From Labilibacter sediminis (lineage in GTDB: Bacteria > Bacteroidota > Bacteroidia > Bacteroidales > Marinilabiliaceae), in the NCBI RefSeq assembly GCF_005877885.1, contig NZ_VCHY01000005.1:248001-312000 (forward strand): a stretch of 64,000 nt of DNA. Direction: 5' to 3'. The translations under genes were made by a program, and so were the position numbers. Below are positions 29,392-38,424 of the stretch, piece after piece. Numbering within the stretch: position 1 is the stretch's first letter; each line of letters begins with the position of its first letter. A model generated the notes under the pieces. The model was not told the DNA's origin, did not search any database, and saw only the letters and a program-made list of their open reading frames with translations.

Positions 29392-30840
29392 ATGGCAGAA
29401 GATCAAGATAAAATATTAGAAGAAGTTACCGGTAATGAGTACAAATACGGTTTTACAACTGATATTGAAACCGAAACCATTCCGAAAGGACTTAACGAAG
29501 ATGTTGTTCGTTTGATATCGAAAAAAAAGAACGAACCTGAGTGGATGCTTGAATTTCGATTAAAGGCTTTTAGGCACTGGCAAGGAATGAAATCCCCTGA
29601 CTGGGCTAAGCTTAATATTCCTGAGATAGATTTTCAGGACATTATATACTATGCAGCTCCAAAACAAAAACCAAAGCTTGATAGCATGGATGAAGTTGAT
29701 CCTGAACTAAAAGCCACTTTCGACAAGCTTGGAATACCATTAGAAGAACAAAAAGTTTTATCAGGTGTAGCCGTTGACGCTGTGATGGATAGTGTATCAG
29801 TAAAAACAACCTTTAAAGAAACATTGGCTGAAAAAGGAATCATCTTTTGCAGTTTCAGTGAGGCGGTGCATGAATATCCTGATTTAATTAAAAAATATAT
29901 GGGCTCTGTAGTGCCATATACCGACAACTACTTTGCTGCACTTAACTGCGCAGTTTTTAGTGATGGTTCATTTGTATATATTCCCAAAGGTGTACGTTGC
30001 CCAATTGAGCTTAGTACCTATTTTAGAATAAATGCTGTTAATACTGGTCAGTTTGAGCGAACCTTAATTGTTGCCGACGACGACAGTTATGTAAGTTACC
30101 TTGAAGGATGTACTGCTCCACAAAGAGATGAAAACCAACTCCATGCTGCTATTGTTGAAATTGTAGCCATGGAAAGAGCGGAGGTAAAGTATTCTACAGT
30201 TCAAAACTGGTATCCGGGCGATAAAAATGGTGTAGGGGGTATCTATAACTTCGTAACCAAAAGAGGGTTATGCAAAGGTGATTACTCCAAGATTATGTGG
30301 ACTCAGGTTGAAACAGGATCTGCTATTACATGGAAATACCCTAGTTGTATATTAATGGGTGATCATTCGGCAGGAGAATTTTATTCTGTGGCAGTAACCA
30401 ACAACCACCAGCAAGCTGATACGGGAACAAAAATGATTCACATCGGGAAACATACCCGAAGCCTTATAGTATCAAAAGGTGTTTCGGCCGGAAAAAGCCA
30501 AAACAGCTACCGTGGATTGGTGAGGGTGAATAAAAAAGCAGAAAATGCACGTAACTTTTCACAATGTGACTCCTTATTAATGGGTGATAAATGTGGCGCA
30601 CACACTTTTCCTTATTTGGAGATTAATAACAACACTGCAGTAGTTGAACATGAAGCCACAACCTCAAAAATTGGCGATGATCAGATATTTTACTGTAATA
30701 CCAGGGGCCTATCAACGGAAGATGCCGTTGGTTTAATTGTGAACGGATATGTAAAAGAAGTCATCAACCAATTGCCAATGGAATTTGCTGTTGAAGCGCA
30801 AAAACTATTGCAAATTAGTTTAGAAGGAAGTGTTGGATAA
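29392..30840 (+). CDS. sufB: Fe-S cluster scaffold subunit SufB
   Basis: 482 residues, standard length. SufB forms the SufBC2D complex in the cytoplasm, where new iron-sulfur clusters are built from sulfur delivered by SufS/SufE. The right-handed beta-helix core shows [41 protein letters not shown] (a conserved Cys lies in the last stretch) and, near the C-terminus, [22 protein letters not shown] with conserved His/Glu residues. It is the first gene of the suf cluster and begins at an ATG about 100 bases after its promoter box. The usual companion SufA is absent from the window. Confidence 0.97.
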   Translation: MAEDQDKILEEVTGNEYKYGFTTDIETETIPKGLNEDVVRLISKKKNEPEWMLEFRLKAFRHWQGMKSPDWAKLNIPEIDFQDIIYYAAPKQKPKLDSMDEVDPELKATFDKLGIPLEEQKVLSGVAVDAVMDSVSVKTTFKETLAEKGIIFCSFSEAVHEYPDLIKKYMGSVVPYTDNYFAALNCAVFSDGSFVYIPKGVRCPIELSTYFRINAVNTGQFERTLIVADDDSYVSYLEGCTAPQRDENQLHAAIVEIVAMERAEVKYSTVQNWYPGDKNGVGGIYNFVTKRGLCKGDYSKIMWTQVETGSAITWKYPSCILMGDHSAGEFYSVAVTNNHQQADTGTKMIHIGKHTRSLIVSKGVSAGKSQNSYRGLVRVNKKAENARNFSQCDSLLMGDKCGAHTFPYLEINNNTAVVEHEATTSKIGDDQIFYCNTRGLSTEDAVGLIVNGYVKEVINQLPMEFAVEAQKLLQISLEGSVG

Positions 30841-30859
30841 TTAAAAGACTCAGGTAGTA

Positions 30860-30960
30860 AGTATCAAGACACAAAACTTACTTATTATATATAGATAAAG
30901 TAAATACAAAATTAAACTCAAGCAAATACAAGATAAGTAACAACATAAGTTCTTGATACT
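30860..30960 (+). other. nested inverted repeats in the sufB-sufC spacer
   Basis: A perfect 10-bp inverted repeat, AGTATCAAGA (30860-30869) with TCTTGATACT (30951-30960), encloses an 8-bp pair, TTACTTAT (30878-30885) with ATAAGTAA (30933-30940). The two stems stack into one long hairpin that occupies most of the 153-bp spacer between the sufB stop and the sufC ATG. There is no T tract, so it is more likely an mRNA processing or stability element, or a small intergenic repeat, than a terminator. Confidence 0.55.
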
Positions 30961-30993
30961 ATAATCTTGATAATTGAGACTAAAAAGCAAACA

Positions 30994-31746
30994 ATGTTAG
31001 AAATAAAAGACTTACACGCAAAAATAGACGATAAAGAAATCCTTAGAGGAATTAACCTAACTGTTAAACCCGGAGAAGTTCACGCAATCATGGGTCCCAA
31101 TGGATCAGGTAAAAGTACTTTATCATCAGTACTTGCCGGAAGTGAAGCTTTTGAGGTGTCAGAAGGAAGTGCTTCTTTCTACGGGAAAAACTTACTGGAT
31201 ATGCCGGCTGAAGACAGAGCCAGAGAAGGTCTTTTTTACAGTTTCCAATACCCGGTAGAAATACCCGGAGTAAGCATGGTTAACTTTATGCGTACTGCTG
31301 TTAATGAGCAACGTAAATACAACAACGAAAAACCTTATTCAGCCAGTGAGTTTCTTAAGCTAATGCGCGAAAAAAAGAAACTGGTTGAGATTGATTCTAA
31401 CCTAACCAACCGTTCGGTAAACGAAGGTTTCTCAGGTGGTGAGAAAAAGAAAAATGAAATTTTTCAAATGGCCATGTTGCAGCCTAAAGTTTCTATTCTT
31501 GACGAAACAGATTCAGGATTAGATATTGATGCTTTACGTATTGTAGCCAATGGAGTAAACAAGTTAAAAAACGAAAACAACGCCACCATTGTTATTACAC
31601 ATTACCAGCGTTTGCTTGATTATATTGTTCCTGATTACGTACATGTTTTATACAAAGGACGTATTGTAATGTCGGCTGGAAAAGAACTGGCTTACGAGTT
31701 AGAAGAGAAAGGTTACGACTGGATTAAAAAGCAGTTTGAAGACTAA
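30994..31746 (+). CDS. sufC: Fe-S cluster assembly ATPase SufC
   Basis: 250 residues from the ATG at 30994. A TTG 27 bases upstream is in frame, but starting at the ATG gives the normal SufC N-terminus. SufC is the ABC-type ATPase that drives shape changes of SufB and SufD. Seen: Walker A GPNGSGKST (about 34-42), the Q-loop in FYSFQYP, the ABC signature FSGGEKKKNE, Walker B VSILDETDSGLD and the switch His in ITHYQR. It lies between sufB and sufD as is typical. The spacer after sufB carries a long hairpin, which could set a different level for sufC than for sufB. Confidence 0.97.
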   Translation: MLEIKDLHAKIDDKEILRGINLTVKPGEVHAIMGPNGSGKSTLSSVLAGSEAFEVSEGSASFYGKNLLDMPAEDRAREGLFYSFQYPVEIPGVSMVNFMRTAVNEQRKYNNEKPYSASEFLKLMREKKKLVEIDSNLTNRSVNEGFSGGEKKKNEIFQMAMLQPKVSILDETDSGLDIDALRIVANGVNKLKNENNATIVITHYQRLLDYIVPDYVHVLYKGRIVMSAGKELAYELEEKGYDWIKKQFED

Positions 31747-31782
31747 ACCGCTAACATTTACAATCATTTAAACCTTTGTGTG

Positions 31783-33177
31783 ATGAGTATTACGGGTACG
31801 GAAATAAAATTAGAACAAAAATATACCAGTCTCTTTAACGATAGCAAAACAAGCTTAGACAAGGTTGTGTCTGAAAATGTTTCAAGTCAAAGAGATAAGG
31901 CGATTCAGCTTTTTGAAGAAAAAGGAATTCCGAACAAAAAAGTTGAACACTACAAATACACCAATATGGTTCCTCTATTTGAGGAAAGTTATAATGTAGA
32001 TTTTGAACATGAAGTCTTCAAGAAAAATTTATCTGAAGTTTTTAATTGTAATGTTCACGATCTTGAAGCAACGACTATCTATTTAATTAACGGATGGTAT
32101 TACCGCAAAAACCAACTTCCGGAAACGCTTCCTGAAGGAGTTTTAATTGGGAGCTTTGCCGAATTTTCAAAATCTCACCCTGAGCTTTTTGAAAAACACT
32201 ATAATCAATATGCCAAAAACGACGAAGACAGTCTGGTAGCTTTAAACACAGCTTTTGCTCAGGATGGTTTTTTTATTTACATCCCCAAAGGTGTAGTTAT
32301 TGAAAAACCTATTCAGATTGTGAACATCATGCATTCCGAACAGGACCTGATGGCTTTCCCTCGTAACCTGGTTGTTATTGAAGAAAATGCCCAGGCAAAA
32401 ATCTTACTTTGCGAACATACGCTTTCCGAAAATAAATTTTTACTTAACGGAGTAACTGAGGCTTATGTCGACAAAAATGCTGTTTTTGATATTTACAACA
32501 TCCAAAATCAGCATAATTTAACCACTAATGTGTCATCGGTATTTGTTAAACAAAAACAACATTCGAGCGCACTTACGCATAATCTGACTTTACATACCGG
32601 TGTAACACGAAACAACATTTATATCGATATGGATGATGAGCACTGTGAATCGCATGTTTACGGATTATTCATTTCAGATAAAAACCAGCACGTAGATAAC
32701 TTTTCTTTTATCGACCATGCAAAACCCAATTGTTACAGCGAGGAGTTATTTAAAGGTGTGTTAGACGATGCTGCAACAGCTGCTTTTGCCGGAAAGATCA
32801 TGGTTCGCCCTGACGCTCAAAAAACAAATGCTTTTCAACGTAACGACAACCTTTTACTTACCGAAAATGCAAAAATCAATACAAAACCGATGTTAGAGAT
32901 TTATGCTGATGATGTAAAATGTTCGCATGGTGCTACCGTTGGACAGCTTGATGAAAAAGCAATGTTTTACTTACGCTCAAGAGGAATTAGCAAAGAAGAA
33001 TCCCGCATTCTTTTAATGTATGCTTTTGCTTATGAGGCGGTTGAAAAAATCAGGGTTCCTGCCTTAAGAGAGCAGATCAGAGATTTGGTGGAACATGTAT
33101 TCAGAGGAGAGCTTAATAAATGCCATTCATGTGCTTTATGTGGTCAGGAATCCAATGGTGGTTATTCCTGCATGTAA
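31783..33177 (+). CDS. sufD: Fe-S cluster assembly protein SufD
   Basis: 464 residues from the ATG at 31783; a GTG directly before it is less likely. SufD is the SufB paralogue in the SufBC2D scaffold and helps acquire iron. The SufBD core is seen in DGFFIYIPKGVVIEKPIQIV, NVSSVFVKQKQHSSALTHNLTL and, near the C-terminus, ADDVKCSHGATVGQLDEKAMFYLRSRG, with the conserved Cys-Ser-His-Gly motif. The extreme C-terminus (CHSCALCGQESNGG) carries four Cys in two pairs, an unusual tail that could bind a metal. It lies 36 bp after sufC, in the same operon. Confidence 0.95.
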   Translation: MSITGTEIKLEQKYTSLFNDSKTSLDKVVSENVSSQRDKAIQLFEEKGIPNKKVEHYKYTNMVPLFEESYNVDFEHEVFKKNLSEVFNCNVHDLEATTIYLINGWYYRKNQLPETLPEGVLIGSFAEFSKSHPELFEKHYNQYAKNDEDSLVALNTAFAQDGFFIYIPKGVVIEKPIQIVNIMHSEQDLMAFPRNLVVIEENAQAKILLCEHTLSENKFLLNGVTEAYVDKNAVFDIYNIQNQHNLTTNVSSVFVKQKQHSSALTHNLTLHTGVTRNNIYIDMDDEHCESHVYGLFISDKNQHVDNFSFIDHAKPNCYSEELFKGVLDDAATAAFAGKIMVRPDAQKTNAFQRNDNLLLTENAKINTKPMLEIYADDVKCSHGATVGQLDEKAMFYLRSRGISKEESRILLMYAFAYEAVEKIRVPALREQIRDLVEHVFRGELNKCHSCALCGQESNGGYSCM

Positions 33178-33237
33178 AACCACAAATGCAACTAGCATAC
33201 ATACAACAGGTTTAAAAAATCATAGTTCTAAAATTAG

Positions 33238-34458
33238 ATGAGTTTAAATATTGATAAAATAAGAGAGCAATTTCCAATATTAAAAAGTGAAATTTACGGA
33301 AAACCTCTTGCTTATTTTGATAATGCAGCTACCACGCACAAACCCCAAAGGGTAATTAACCGGGTAAACGAAGTGTATGAAACTATAAATAGCAACATAC
33401 ATCGTGGCGTTCATTATCTGAGCAACCAGGCCACATTAGCCTACGAAGAAGCCCGTAACAAAACTCAGGCCTTTATCAATGCCAAAAACTCGTATGAAGT
33501 TATTTTTACTTCAGGAGCTACCGCAGCCATTAACCTTTTGGCCAACTCTTTTGGCGACACCTATATTAACGAAGGTGATGAAATACTCATTTCAACTATG
33601 GAGCATCATTCTAATATTGTTCCCTGGCAAATGATGTGCAAAAGAAAGAAGGCAATATTAAAGGTGATCCCTATTAATAATGACGGCGATTTGGTGTTGG
33701 AAGAATTTGAAAAGCTTTTATCACCAAAAACAAAATTGGTTGCAGTTACCTGTGTATCCAATGCACTTGGAACGGTAAATCCTTATGAAGAAATTATTGT
33801 CAAAGCACACGCTAATAATTCACTGGTTATGTTGGACGCTTCACAAGCTGTACAACACTTAAAGGTTGATGTTCAGGAACTGGATACGGATTTCCTTGTA
33901 TTTTCGGGTCACAAAATATACGGGCCTACGGGTACAGGTGTTTTTTATGGTAAAGAAAAATTCCTTAATGAGATGGAACCCTGGCAAGGCGGTGGTGAGA
34001 TGATTAAAACGGTAACATTTGAAGAAACATCCTACAATGAACTGCCGTTTAAATTTGAAGCTGGCACACCCAATATAGCCGGAGCCATAGGTTTGGGCGA
34101 AGCCATTGACTTTGTATCAGAGCTGGGCGTTGAAAACATAGCCGCATACGAAGAAGATCTTTTACAGTATGCCACTGATAAATTCAACACCATTGATGGT
34201 ATGCGAATAATAGGTACTGCACAAAAAAAGGCAAGTGTAATTTCCTTTTTAGTTAAAGATATTCATCCTTTTGATATGGGTACCATGCTCGATAAAATGG
34301 GACTTGCTGTTAGAACAGGTCATCACTGCGCACAACCAATTATGGCATTCTACAAAATACCTGGTACGCTTAGAGCTTCTTTCGCGGTGTATAATACAAA
34401 AGAAGAAATAGACAGACTCGTTGAAGGAATATCCAAAATTGCAGCCCTGTTTGGGTAA
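33238..34458 (+). CDS. sufS: cysteine desulfurase SufS
   Basis: 406 residues. A PLP enzyme of class V aminotransferase fold that takes sulfur from cysteine and leaves a persulfide for SufE. Seen: FDNAATTHKP near residue 28, the PLP-binding lysine Lys226 in FSGHKIYGPTG, and the catalytic Cys364 in VRTGHHCAQP; the RTGHHCAQP form marks the group II (SufS) type. It follows sufD by 60 bp in the operon. All residues needed for activity are present. Confidence 0.97.
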   Translation: MSLNIDKIREQFPILKSEIYGKPLAYFDNAATTHKPQRVINRVNEVYETINSNIHRGVHYLSNQATLAYEEARNKTQAFINAKNSYEVIFTSGATAAINLLANSFGDTYINEGDEILISTMEHHSNIVPWQMMCKRKKAILKVIPINNDGDLVLEEFEKLLSPKTKLVAVTCVSNALGTVNPYEEIIVKAHANNSLVMLDASQAVQHLKVDVQELDTDFLVFSGHKIYGPTGTGVFYGKEKFLNEMEPWQGGGEMIKTVTFEETSYNELPFKFEAGTPNIAGAIGLGEAIDFVSELGVENIAAYEEDLLQYATDKFNTIDGMRIIGTAQKKASVISFLVKDIHPFDMGTMLDKMGLAVRTGHHCAQPIMAFYKIPGTLRASFAVYNTKEEIDRLVEGISKIAALFG

Positions 34459-34481
34459 GGCTTTTAATTTTCGCATCTTTG
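34451..34481 (+). promoter_or_regulatory. possible internal promoter for sufE
   Basis: TTG (34451-34453), 20 bases, then CATCTTTG (34474-34481), which differs from TAnnTTTG by one base. It overlaps the end of sufS and lies 37 bases before the sufE ATG. It could give sufE and the downstream genes extra transcription. It also rules out the TTG at 34479 as a start codon if it is used. Confidence 0.4.
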
Positions 34482-34517
34482 CAGGCAAATACAAAACAAA
34501 TAGAACAGCGTTTAACA

Positions 34518-34940
34518 ATGACTATTAAAGAGATACAAGAGGAAATCATTGAAGAGTTTGCTTCATTTGATGAGTGGATGGATAAGTATGCATACCTGAT
34601 TGAATTAGGTAACGATCTGGAACCTTTTGACGACCAATATCGCAAAGAACAAAACCTATTGGATGGCTGCCAGTCTAAAGTTTGGCTTCATGCCTGGATG
34701 GAAGACGGGAAAGTACACTATATGGGAGATAGTGATGCCATTATTGTAAAAGGTATTGTTGCCTTAATGATTAGAGCTTTATCCGGACAGAGCCCTGATG
34801 ATATACTGGAGAACGAACTTAGCTTTGTTGATGAAATAGGATTGAAAGACCACTTATCTCCTACCCGATCTAATGGTTTGGTAGCGATGATTAAGCAAAT
34901 GCGACTTTTTGCCTTAGCTTTCAAAGCCAAACAAGCATAA
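34518..34940 (+). CDS. sufE: sulfur acceptor protein SufE
   Basis: 140 residues from the ATG at 34518, the usual family length. An in-frame TTG at 34479 would add 13 residues that do not fit the family and overlap a promoter-like site. SufE takes the persulfide from SufS and hands it to SufB. The acceptor Cys51 is in LLDGCQSKVWL, the same position as in E. coli SufE. The helix-rich body with PTRSNGLVAMIKQM matches the family. It lies 59 bp after sufS. Confidence 0.95.
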   Translation: MTIKEIQEEIIEEFASFDEWMDKYAYLIELGNDLEPFDDQYRKEQNLLDGCQSKVWLHAWMEDGKVHYMGDSDAIIVKGIVALMIRALSGQSPDDILENELSFVDEIGLKDHLSPTRSNGLVAMIKQMRLFALAFKAKQA

Positions 34941-35018
34941 ACAAAAAATCATCACTAAGTGTTCTTAAATAAGAATCTAAAGTAAAAAGCATACCATTTT
35001 ACTTATTACAAAATAGTT

Positions 35019-35336
35019 ATGACGAACGAATTTTTATCCATAGAAGAAGAAATTGTTAACGTTTTAAAAACCATATTTGATCCGGAAATTCCGGTAAACA
35101 TTTATGACCTGGGCCTTATTTACGAGGTGAATGTTAACGAAGAGGGAAAGGCTGTTATTGTAATGACACTAACATCTCCAAATTGTCCTGTGGCAGAATC
35201 AATGCCCGAAGAAGTGTTTGATAAAGTTAGTGAAGTTGAAGGTGTTAAACATGTTGATGTAAACCTTACTTTTGACCCTCCCTGGACAAAAGATATGCTC
35301 TCTGAAGAAGCGCTACTCGAATTAGGGTTGTTGTAA
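35019..35336 (+). CDS. DUF59/MIP18-family Fe-S assembly protein (SufT-like)
   Basis: 105 residues, a single MIP18 (DUF59) domain. Seen: FDPEIPVNIYDLGLIYEV and the conserved Cys in LTSPNCPVAESMPEEV, ending WTKDMLSEEALLELGLL. Proteins of this family help mature or deliver iron-sulfur clusters to client proteins and are common at the end of suf operons in Bacteroidota and other bacteria. It lies 78 bp after sufE. Whether it should be called SufT is uncertain, because the strict SufT group has a longer form. Confidence 0.9.
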   Translation: MTNEFLSIEEEIVNVLKTIFDPEIPVNIYDLGLIYEVNVNEEGKAVIVMTLTSPNCPVAESMPEEVFDKVSEVEGVKHVDVNLTFDPPWTKDMLSEEALLELGLL

Positions 35337-35402
35337 TTTATTATTACATCATCCTGATTAAATCAGAAATACAAAAAGCTCAAAGTTTATAATACTTGCT
35401 CC

Positions 35403-36347
35403 TTGGATTTAGTTAAAAATCGATATTGCGAATTAATTAAAGAAAAAGCCAGGGAGCTGGGTTTTGACGACTGCGGTTTCACCAAAGCCCACGAACTAAC
35501 TCCGGACAAAGAGATACTTAAAGATTGGATCGATCATGAAATGTATGGCAACATGCATTACATGGCCAATCACTTCGAAAAAAGAACTGACCCCTCTAAA
35601 TTGGTGGAAGGCGCAAAGTCAGTAATCGTTCTTTTAACCAACTACACGCCTTCGGAATTACAAAAACATTCTGACAGTCCTAAAATAGCCAGGTACGCCT
35701 TCGGACAGGATTATCACCATGTTATTAAAGATAAATTAAAGACTCTATTCAATTTCATTAAAACAGAAATATACCCTTCACTTGACGGTCGTTATTTCGT
35801 TGATTCAGCCCCTGTGCTTGAGCGCAGCCTGGCCGTACGAGCAGGACTTGGATGGATTGGCAAAAACACGCATCTGATTCATAAAAAATTAGGCAGCTAT
35901 GTCTTTATCTCAGAATTAATCATCAATCTGGAATTATCTTATAATGAACCCTTAAAAGATGCTTGTGGCGGATGTCAAAGATGTATTGAAGCCTGCCCCA
36001 CAACAGCCATAATTGAACCACGAAAACTCGATGCTCGTCGTTGCATATCTTACCTAACCATTGAAAACAAAGAAGCCATACCCGAAGAATTTTCGAACCA
36101 TATGGAGAACCGTGTTTTTGGTTGTGATATTTGCCAGGAAGTATGCCCCTGGACATGGAAATCCCGCCCTCATCAAATAGATGAACTCAAACCAAAATCC
36201 AAAATACTTGAACTGACAAAAAAAGAATGGCAAAATCTTTCGCAAGAACAATTCTCCGAAATATTCAGCAAATCAGCAGTTAAGCGAGCCAAATATTCAG
36301 GACTCAAACGTAACATCGATTTTCTACTGCCAAAAAGCCAGGAATAG
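35403..36347 (+). CDS. queG: epoxyqueuosine reductase QueG
   Basis: 314 residues from a TTG start; no upstream ATG is in frame and the next Met is at residue 47, inside the conserved N-terminal domain, so the TTG is needed. QueG performs the last step of queuosine synthesis on tRNA, reducing epoxyqueuosine with cobalamin and two [4Fe-4S] clusters. Seen: the DUF1730 N-terminal domain, the catalytic Asp134 in VDSAPVLER, and cluster Cys sets at 188/191/194/198 (CGGCQRCIEACP), 214 and 241/244/248 (CDICQEVCP). Standing behind the suf genes is sensible, since it is an iron-sulfur client. It is shorter than E. coli QueG because the C-terminal HEAT-like extension is missing. Confidence 0.93.
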   Translation: MDLVKNRYCELIKEKARELGFDDCGFTKAHELTPDKEILKDWIDHEMYGNMHYMANHFEKRTDPSKLVEGAKSVIVLLTNYTPSELQKHSDSPKIARYAFGQDYHHVIKDKLKTLFNFIKTEIYPSLDGRYFVDSAPVLERSLAVRAGLGWIGKNTHLIHKKLGSYVFISELIINLELSYNEPLKDACGGCQRCIEACPTTAIIEPRKLDARRCISYLTIENKEAIPEEFSNHMENRVFGCDICQEVCPWTWKSRPHQIDELKPKSKILELTKKEWQNLSQEQFSEIFSKSAVKRAKYSGLKRNIDFLLPKSQE

Positions 36348-36407
36348 AACGTAAATTTAAATAATAATGTACTACTTTTAGAATAACCAAACACTTTAAA
36401 ATAGTAC

Positions 36408-37256
36408 ATGAACAACAATTCTTTTATAGGATTCACTGCAATTTCTGAAGACAAAACCCAATTAAACGGCAATTACTTATTACCCAAAGGCAAACCTAAA
36501 GCGGTTATTATCATTGTACATGGATTGGGAGGACATTCAGCGCGTTTTTTACAAAGTGCCCGATTATTTGCAAGTCAAAACTACGCAAGCGTAAGCATCG
36601 ACTTAAGAGGGCATGGAGAATCGGAAGGTAAAAGAGGACATGCCAAAAATCTTGAGTGTTATCTTAACGATATTGAAGCTGCCATTATAAAAAGCAATGA
36701 GCTTTTTCCTGATATTCCCAAATTTATTTATGGCAATAGCATGGGTGGCATACTAGCTTTAAAGACAGCCATAAATCACTCTTCGTTAATAAAAGGGGCA
36801 ATACTAACCGCTCCCTGGTTTAAGTTAACTAAACCCATACATAAAGGCCTTCTTTTTATATTAAAAACTTTAAATAAGATTCACCCAAAGTTTACAATAT
36901 CATCAAAAGTCAGGTCGAGTCAATTAAGAAGCAATCCCCAATCACAAGAAGAAGCCAGGCAAGATCCTTTAGTCCACAAACGAATTTCTGCCAGAGTTTT
37001 TTGCTTTATCAATGCATTAGGACATACATTATTAACAGATCGCTCAAAAATCTCAATTCCTATATTGATTATACATGGCATAAGCGATACGGTTACTGAT
37101 GCTAAAGCCAGCGAAACCTTTTCACTACTTCATAAGGAGACCTGCTGTTTTACACCTTTAAAAAACACTATGCACGAAATTCATATGGAAGAAGACAATA
37201 CCTTTATATATCATAACATGGATAAATGGATGACTAACATTTTAAACAAAATCTGA
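36408..37256 (+). CDS. alpha/beta hydrolase, monoacylglycerol-lipase-like (serine aminopeptidase S33 family)
   Basis: 282 residues. An alpha/beta-hydrolase fold with the oxyanion motif VHGLGGHSARF, the nucleophile Ser111 in YGNSMGG, the acid Asp in IIHGISDTVTD and the base His in NTMHEIHMEED. This resembles monoacylglycerol lipases and lysophospholipases of the Hydrolase_4 group, so a role in ester or lipid turnover is likely; the substrate is unknown. No signal peptide is visible, so it is probably cytoplasmic. Its stop overlaps the start of the next gene (TGATG), which suggests translational coupling. Confidence 0.88.
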   Translation: MNNNSFIGFTAISEDKTQLNGNYLLPKGKPKAVIIIVHGLGGHSARFLQSARLFASQNYASVSIDLRGHGESEGKRGHAKNLECYLNDIEAAIIKSNELFPDIPKFIYGNSMGGILALKTAINHSSLIKGAILTAPWFKLTKPIHKGLLFILKTLNKIHPKFTISSKVRSSQLRSNPQSQEEARQDPLVHKRISARVFCFINALGHTLLTDRSKISIPILIIHGISDTVTDAKASETFSLLHKETCCFTPLKNTMHEIHMEEDNTFIYHNMDKWMTNILNKI

Positions 37257-38242
37257 TGAATAGTTTTAGAACAGAAATAGAGGTAAAAGAAAATTCGTAT
37301 AAAATAGAATACGACACAAAAGTAATGTTCCTGGGATCGTGTTTTGCCACTAACATTGGCCAAAAGTTTAAGGAATCCAAACTTCAGGCTATGGTTAATC
37401 CCTTCGGTGTCATATATAATCCTGTTAGCGTAGCCAATACACTTCGTTCTATCATTCAGAATAAGCAATATACCGAATCTGAAATTCATTTTAAAAACGA
37501 CCATTGGCACAGTTTCCACCATCATAGTAGTTTTTCTCATCAAAGCAAAGACTCTTGTTTACAAAACATTAACACCAACAACCAAAAAGCTCACAATTAT
37601 TTAAAGGAAACAAAATTTCTTTTCATCACCTTTGGTACTGCATGGGTATATCAATGGATCGAAAACAATCAAATAGTATCAAACTGTCATAAATATCCGG
37701 CTAAAGTATTTAACCGATTCATGTTAAATCCAAATGAAATTATAAATACCTATAAAAAGCTTTTAACCGAACTACTGGTGTTTAATCCCCAAATAAAAAT
37801 CATTTTTACTGTAAGTCCTGTTCGCCACTGGAAAGATGGAGCCCACGGAAACCAATTGAGCAAATCGACGTTACTACTGGCCATTGACAGTTTGGTTGAA
37901 ATGTTTGAAAGCAGCGACTATTTTCCAGCTTATGAAATAATGCTTGATGACCTAAGAGATTATCGATTTTATGATGACGATATGTTACATCCCAACAGGT
38001 TAGCAATTGAATATATCTGGAATAAATTTGAATTGTGTTATTTTTCGAAAAACACATTGCAATATCAGAAAGAGATGATTAAATTAGTAAAAGCCATTAA
38101 TCACAGACCCTTTGATTCAACTTCCGAGTCGCACCAAAAATTTCTTCGCGACCAGATAGACAAAGTAAAGAGTCATAAAATAAATTATCCTAAAACAGAC
38201 TTCTCCGAGGAGATTCGTTTTTTAAAAAGTAAAATGGTTTGA
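37256..38242 (+). CDS. GSCFA domain-containing protein
   Basis: 328 residues. The defining motif GSCFA lies at residues 27-31 (MFLGSCFATNIGQ), and the family's second block, TVSPVRHWKDGAHGNQLSKS, and the LHPNRLAIEYIW motif are also present. GSCFA proteins share features with SGNH/GDSL hydrolases (an early GS-containing motif and a late D/H motif), so an esterase role is plausible, but the family has no firm function. It overlaps the preceding hydrolase gene by one base, so the two probably act together. Confidence 0.9.
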   Translation: MNSFRTEIEVKENSYKIEYDTKVMFLGSCFATNIGQKFKESKLQAMVNPFGVIYNPVSVANTLRSIIQNKQYTESEIHFKNDHWHSFHHHSSFSHQSKDSCLQNINTNNQKAHNYLKETKFLFITFGTAWVYQWIENNQIVSNCHKYPAKVFNRFMLNPNEIINTYKKLLTELLVFNPQIKIIFTVSPVRHWKDGAHGNQLSKSTLLLAIDSLVEMFESSDYFPAYEIMLDDLRDYRFYDDDMLHPNRLAIEYIWNKFELCYFSKNTLQYQKEMIKLVKAINHRPFDSTSESHQKFLRDQIDKVKSHKINYPKTDFSEEIRFLKSKMV

Positions 38243-38424
38243 CCCTATGTTGATTATTGCTTATTTTTTATAATTCAACGTTTTTTAGTTAATTTTAATG
38301 TTAATTTAGTAGCAGCCAGGTGTTAAATGTTGTAATTTGCAACTACAGCATTATACATATCACCACAACACTCTTTATATCATAATTATCACATTTAATT
38401 AAATCCAATAAACCAAAGATATAA

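Noticed and set aside
34479-34517. TTG start of sufE 13 codons upstream
   Set aside because: The ATG at 34518 puts the acceptor Cys at position 51 as in E. coli SufE, and the TTG falls within a promoter-like site.
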